From positions 1 through 63,433 of the forward strand of contig JAAWDS010000003.1 of NCBI GenBank assembly GCA_022793895.1: a stretch of DNA of 63,433 nt, given 5' to 3'. Below are positions 62,301 to 63,433 of the stretch, piece after piece. The position numbers and the translations under genes are program-made. The DNA comes from Provencibacterium sp. GTDB lineage: Bacteria > Bacillota > Clostridia > Oscillospirales > Ruminococcaceae. The notes below the pieces were generated by a model. That model saw nothing but the letters and a program-made list of their open reading frames with translations. It was not told where the DNA came from and did no database searches. Positions within the stretch are counted from its first letter, which is position 1; each line of letters begins with the position of its first letter.

Positions 62301-63221
62301 TTAGTCTTTGAAAATTTCCTTTGCGCTGGCGGCAAGCCCGGCGAGCGATTGCAACTCGCTGGGAATGATGATCTTGGTGGCCTTGCCGTCGGCCGCCTTC
62401 TGGAAAGCCTCCAGGCTCTTGAGGGCCAGAACCTGGTTGTTGGGGGCGGCCTGGTTCAGCAGCGTCAGGCTGTCGGCCAGCGCCTTCTGAACGGTCATGA
62501 CCGCCTGCGCCTCGCCTTCCGCCTCCAGAATCTTCTGCTCGCGGACCGCATTGGCGCGCAGGATAGCCGCCTCCTTCTCCGCCTGGGCGCGCAGGATCTG
62601 CGATTCCTTTTCGCCCTCGGCCACCAGGATTTGGCTGCGCTTCTCGCCCTCGGCGCGCAGGATGGATTCACGGCGTTCGCGTTCGGCCTTCATCTGTTTC
62701 TCCATCGCATCCTGGATTTCGGCGGGCGGGATGATGTTTTTGAGCTCGACGCGGTTGACCTTGATTCCCCACTTATCGGTTGCCTGGTCGAGAATGGCGG
62801 TGATTTTGGTGTTGATTACGTCGCGCGAGGTGAGGGTATGATCCAGCTCCATTTCACCGATGATGTTGCGCAGCGTGGTAGCGGTGAGGTTTTCAATGGC
62901 GGATAGGGGACGTTCCACGCCATAGGTAAAGAGCTTAGGATCGGTCACCTGGTAAAAGACGACGTTATCGATCTGCATGGTTACATTGTCCTTGGTGATA
63001 ACCGGCTGGGGCTTGAAGTCAACGACCATCTCCTTCATGCTGACCCGTTTGGCAACGCGGTCAATGAAGGGGATTTTCACATGGATGCCGGTTCCCCAGG
63101 TTTCATGGAACGCGCCAAGACGCTCCACGACAAAGGCTTCCGCCTGCGGTACGATCTTAATGTTGGAGATCAGGATGACCAGCAGGATAATGATTAAGCC
63201 GAGTACAACATAAACGCCCAT
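62301..63221 (-). CDS. SPFH/stomatin-like membrane protein (QmcA type)
   Basis: A 306-residue protein with one N-terminal membrane segment (about 3-20), a band-7/SPFH domain (about 20-185) and a long Glu/Ala/Arg-rich coiled coil with repeated RAEGEKRSQI-type units (about 185-255). Such proteins form large membrane scaffolds or control proteases. ATG 63221 follows AGGAGGT, so the long open frame upstream, which runs through the tandem repeat, is not part of it. An NfeD partner may lie beyond the window. Confidence 0.9.
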   Translation of the reverse strand: MGVYVVLGLIIILLVILISNIKIVPQAEAFVVERLGAFHETWGTGIHVKIPFIDRVAKRVSMKEMVVDFKPQPVITKDNVTMQIDNVVFYQVTDPKLFTYGVERPLSAIENLTATTLRNIIGEMELDHTLTSRDVINTKITAILDQATDKWGIKVNRVELKNIIPPAEIQDAMEKQMKAERERRESILRAEGEKRSQILVAEGEKESQILRAQAEKEAAILRANAVREQKILEAEGEAQAVMTVQKALADSLTLLNQAAPNNQVLALKSLEAFQKAADGKATKIIIPSELQSLAGLAASAKEIFKD

Positions 63222-63237
63222 ATTGGAGTACCTCCTA

Positions 63238-63433
63238 TAAAAATAGATGCTGAAAGCAGATATTTTTCGGCCATCCGCTCCGGTTGCCGCGTGAGCGGCG
63301 AGGGGCGGGGCCAACGAATGATTTTTTATAGCCGCGCTATAAAAAATAGATGCTGAAAGCAGATATTTTTCGGCCATCCGCTCCGGTTGCCGCGCGAGCG
63401 GCGAGGGGCGGGGCCAACGAATGATTTTTTATA
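63238..63433. repeat. 103-base tandem repeat running off the window
   Basis: ATAGATGCTGAAAGCAGATA occurs at 63243 and 63346, and the sequence between matches over about 90 bases with one or two changes. ATTTTTTATAGC pairs with GCTATAAAAAAT (63321-63347) at the junction. The window ends at the same ATTTTTTATA, so at least one more unit may follow. Confidence 0.85.

Noticed and set aside
62189-62335. N-terminal extension of the malic enzyme
   Set aside because: The 49 upstream codons are not protein-like, and ATG 62188 has a proper ribosome site and the family start.
63222-63377. Fifty-two-codon N-terminal extension of the SPFH protein
   Set aside because: It runs through the 103-base tandem repeat. 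AGGAGGT sits just before ATG 63221, where the membrane segment begins.

Overview
The window looks like the chromosome of a GC-rich, Gram-positive, spore-forming anaerobe of the Clostridia, most likely near the Oscillospiraceae/Ruminococcaceae. This is inferred from gene content: a spoIIA operon with sigF, a SigH-type sigma factor, zinc-type S14, L31, L36 and S4, a zinc-lid adenylate kinase, DegV, a two-subunit Fe-S fumarase, and many lipoprotein-dependent ABC sugar importers that lack a dedicated ATPase. No species can be named from this alone.

Layout. 1-266: the 3' end of a tRNA, tRNA-Glu, 5S rRNA and a terminator. 327-8230: housekeeping genes (YbaK, MATE pump, NusG-II protein, DegV, a ClpC-type ATPase), a very cysteine-rich 70-residue protein behind a sigma-K-like promoter, and a PrsA/SurA-like lipoprotein. 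8231-9358: gene-poor, with a truncated gene remnant, a broken tRNA-Thr behind a consensus promoter, and an intact tRNA-Thr. 9359-16079: a DeoR-type repressor and the operon it probably controls (metallo-beta-lactamase-fold hydrolase, sugar-type ABC importer, metallophosphoesterase with a long C-terminal domain). Repeated palindromes surround its promoter. 16068-30100: a gene relic, an HD hydrolase, a PII-like protein translationally coupled to a cation/proton antiporter, a CAP-domain protein, nitroreductase, MazG-like hydrolase, methyltransferase, SigH-like sigma factor, zinc-ribbon protein, YigZ, an XRE regulator next to a frameshifted secreted protein, L31, a phosphohexomutase and a sialate-lyase-type aldolase.

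30396-46825: the complete S10-spc-alpha superoperon, from rpsJ to rplQ, including secY, adk, map, infA and rpoA. It is compact except for a 428-base insertion of structured repeats between rplW and rplB and a 144-base structured leader before rpsD. 46826-47681: hairpins and a 126-base tandem repeat. 47682-53347: a second MATE pump and a second, Lpl-type ABC importer. 53552-63221: a lipase-like hydrolase, a PadR regulator with its membrane partner, folC, spoIIAA-spoIIAB-sigF, a malic enzyme/fumarase cluster and an SPFH membrane protein. The window ends inside a 103-base tandem repeat.

The most interesting non-gene signal is a dispersed element of about 150-230 bases. It sits just downstream of genes and consists of a near-perfect hairpin, a core with two further hairpins, and a tail that may be doubled. 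Full copies lie at 59178-59408, 26566-26793 (reverse), 20651-20796 and 32717-33018 (reverse, inside the S10 operon, partly amplified as 102-base tandem repeats). Shorter derivatives occur elsewhere. The stem sequences differ between copies while the pairing is kept.

All calls come from reading the sequence. No database search was possible.
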